Position numbers and translations under genes: made by a program
In this document: piece after piece, positions 62,718 to 64,000 of the stretch
Position numbering within the stretch: the first letter of the stretch is position 1
How the letters are laid out: every line of letters begins with the position of its first letter
The notes under the pieces: generated by a model
What the model saw: the letters and a program-made list of their open reading frames with translations, nothing else
What the model was told of the DNA's origin: nothing
Databases searched by the model: none
NCBI RefSeq assembly: GCF_020526085.1
Contig: NZ_CP084874.1
Location: 1,612,001 to 1,676,000 of the forward strand
Source of the DNA: Klebsiella africana
GTDB lineage: Bacteria > Pseudomonadota > Gammaproteobacteria > Enterobacterales > Enterobacteriaceae
Direction: 5' to 3'
Length of the DNA: 64,000 nt

Positions 62718-63718
62718 CGCGCCTCCCGCTGCTCGCGCAGCCGCATGAGATCGCGGGCATAGCGGGTAAAGTCCAGCTGATTCACCTCGTCCAGTTCATG
62801 CTTCAGCAGAGGGTCAATCGCATTTACGCCGTGCAACGCGCCACAAATGGCGGTCGCCATCGCGCCGATGGTGTCGGTGTCGCCACCGAGGTTCGCACAA
62901 AGAATGGCGCAGCGGTTAGGGTCGGTTTGCGCCAGTTCAACCATTGCGATGGCGCAGGGCACGGATTCAATGGTACTGGTTCCGGCGCCGACGATCTGAT
63001 ACAACTGCTCGCTGGCGGACTCAGTGCCGTCGGCGTGACGGACGATCTTCAGGGCCAGCTCAAGGCGTGCCGAGAGGGAAGCACTAAATGTGGTGATCCT
63101 TTTTTGCTGGGCATGCCGCGCAATGGCTGGCAACGCGTCGACTATATCCGCCCATTTTCCACCGTCGATGGCGCGCGATACGGCCCATGCGACAACGACT
63201 GCACCGGCGATGGCCAGATCCGATTTATGCGTCGGGCTGGAGGCTAATGCCACATGATCAATAAAGGCCTCAGGGTTACGGGCGGGCAGCAGGCACCCCA
63301 GCGGTGAAACACGCATCGCCGCTCCGTTGGTTACGCCGTTATTTTCCAGTGCGGCGACAGGCATACCGTCGCGAATCGCTTTTAACGCGATTTTTGAGGT
63401 CGGGCCGAGTATGTTTTTGTTGAAGGCATCAAACCGTTCGGCCCAGGCCAGAATATGGCGGCCAATCACGTCGGGGACAATTTCTCCGTCACACTCCAGC
63501 AGGGCATCAGCCAGACACAGCGCCATGGACGTGTCATCGGTGAACTCCGCCTGGTTAAAATAGCAAGCGGCGTTATTTTCCGCAGGCCCAGGTAAAAAGC
63601 GGTCTATCCAGCCGAAGTGGGCTTTCACCCGGCTTCTTGGCCACAGTTCCGACGGCATGCCCATCGCATCCCCTAACGCCTGCCCATAAAGAGCACCGAG
63701 AATACGTTCTGCTTTCAT
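62714..63718 (-). CDS. yegU: ADP-ribosylglycohydrolase family protein YegU
   Basis: 334 residues, DraG/ARH fold. Metal-binding motifs are complete: GDAMGMPSE near residue 17, FTDDTSMALCLAD with Thr60-Asp61-Asp62, and LGGDTDTIGAMATA with Asp280 and Asp282. Such enzymes remove ADP-ribose or related ribosyl groups from proteins, RNA or small molecules; the substrate here is unknown. It shares 4-base overlaps with yegV and with yegT, so it sits in the middle of one tight operon. Confidence 0.91.
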   Translation of the reverse strand: MKAERILGALYGQALGDAMGMPSELWPRSRVKAHFGWIDRFLPGPAENNAACYFNQAEFTDDTSMALCLADALLECDGEIVPDVIGRHILAWAERFDAFNKNILGPTSKIALKAIRDGMPVAALENNGVTNGAAMRVSPLGCLLPARNPEAFIDHVALASSPTHKSDLAIAGAVVVAWAVSRAIDGGKWADIVDALPAIARHAQQKRITTFSASLSARLELALKIVRHADGTESASEQLYQIVGAGTSTIESVPCAIAMVELAQTDPNRCAILCANLGGDTDTIGAMATAICGALHGVNAIDPLLKHELDEVNQLDFTRYARDLMRLREQREAR

Positions 63719-64000
63719 TTTATTTCCCCTTGTTTCAACGCGACATCGCGATCGTCCACGCTAATGGCGGTAATTTCTTTATCTGATTCGCGAAAGAAAA
63801 TCATAAACAGCACGGCAATGACGGCAATCATAAGCGCGCCAAACCCCCACATGCCGGCCCAGTTAAAGGTGAGACCATTGACCGGCGTCTGATACGCAAA
63901 CATTTTTTCCATCATCACACCGCCCAGACGATAGCCCAGGAGGCTGCCGAATCCCTGACAACAAAGGGTAATGAGCCCTTGTGCCGCAGTGCGCATGTGT
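63715..64000 (-). CDS. yegT: Nucleoside:H+ symporter YegT, C-terminal part
   Basis: The gene continues past base 64000; 94 C-terminal residues are visible, with two membrane helices and a hydrophilic tail (FFRESDKEITAISVDDRDVA). Pattern and position match YegT, an NHS/NupG-type MFS nucleoside transporter. First gene of the yegTUV operon; its stop overlaps the yegU start by 4 bases. Confidence 0.85.
   Translation of the reverse strand, partial: HMRTAAQGLITLCCQGFGSLLGYRLGGVMMEKMFAYQTPVNGLTFNWAGMWGFGALMIAVIAVLFMIFFRESDKEITAISVDDRDVALKQGEIK

Overview
The window is GC-rich enterobacterial chromosome. Its gene order follows the E. coli fruA-nfo-yeiH-yeiE-lysP-cirA-yeiG-folE-yeiB-galS-mglBAC ... 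thiMD-yegWVUT backbone, and many products can be matched almost residue by residue to known E. coli families. A complete mhbRTDHIM cluster for 3-hydroxybenzoate and gentisate catabolism (known from Klebsiella pneumoniae) points to Klebsiella, most likely the K. pneumoniae complex. No prophage, insertion sequence, CRISPR array, rRNA or tRNA was seen. Coding density is high and almost every gene is intact; only the two end genes (fruA and yegT) are cut by the window.

Layout. 1-5.3 kb: end of fruA, DNA-repair nuclease nfo, the yeiH/yeiE exporter-regulator pair and lysine permease lysP. 5.3-10.7 kb: Fur-controlled catecholate receptor cirA, S-formylglutathione hydrolase yeiG, and folE-yeiB. 10.7-15.8 kb: galS and the mglBAC galactose transporter, both with a Gal operator next to a class II CRP site. 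15.8-19.0 kb: sanA, cdd with a CRP-CytR-CRP control region, and yohJK (LrgA/LrgB type). 19.1-25.1 kb: mhb cluster. 25.2-32.3 kb: dusC, then a beta-glucoside operon with three BglG-type RNA antiterminator/terminator switches, one in front of an OprB-type porin and the others in front of bglG and bglF-bglB. 32.3-39.7 kb: a methyltransferase, mdtQ, yohD, yohC, pbpG, an acetyltransferase and dld. 39.8-46.1 kb: bglX, the osmF-yehYXW osmolyte ABC transporter and the tiny membrane protein yohO. 46.3-53.4 kb: pyruvate-sensing btsSR, yehS, metG, mrp, an acetyltransferase and rcnB. 53.6-59.1 kb: an adenine deaminase-permease operon flanked by two LysR genes and carrying a perfect PurR-type box, and a universal stress protein. 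59.3-61.0 kb: TPP riboswitch and thiMD. 61.0-64.0 kb: the poorly understood yegW-yegV-yegU-yegT set (GntR regulator, PfkB kinase, ADP-ribosylglycohydrolase, nucleoside transporter).

Common theme: most genes import and break down small carbon or nitrogen sources (galactose, aromatic acids, beta-glucosides, D-lactate, nucleosides, adenine), and several control regions combine a global CRP site with a specific regulator. The best candidates for undescribed biology are the yegTUVW nucleoside/ADP-ribose-like module, the three-switch bgl operon with its own porin, and the PurR-box adenine operon. Two further oddities are terminator-like hairpins placed immediately before the nfo and dusC start codons.
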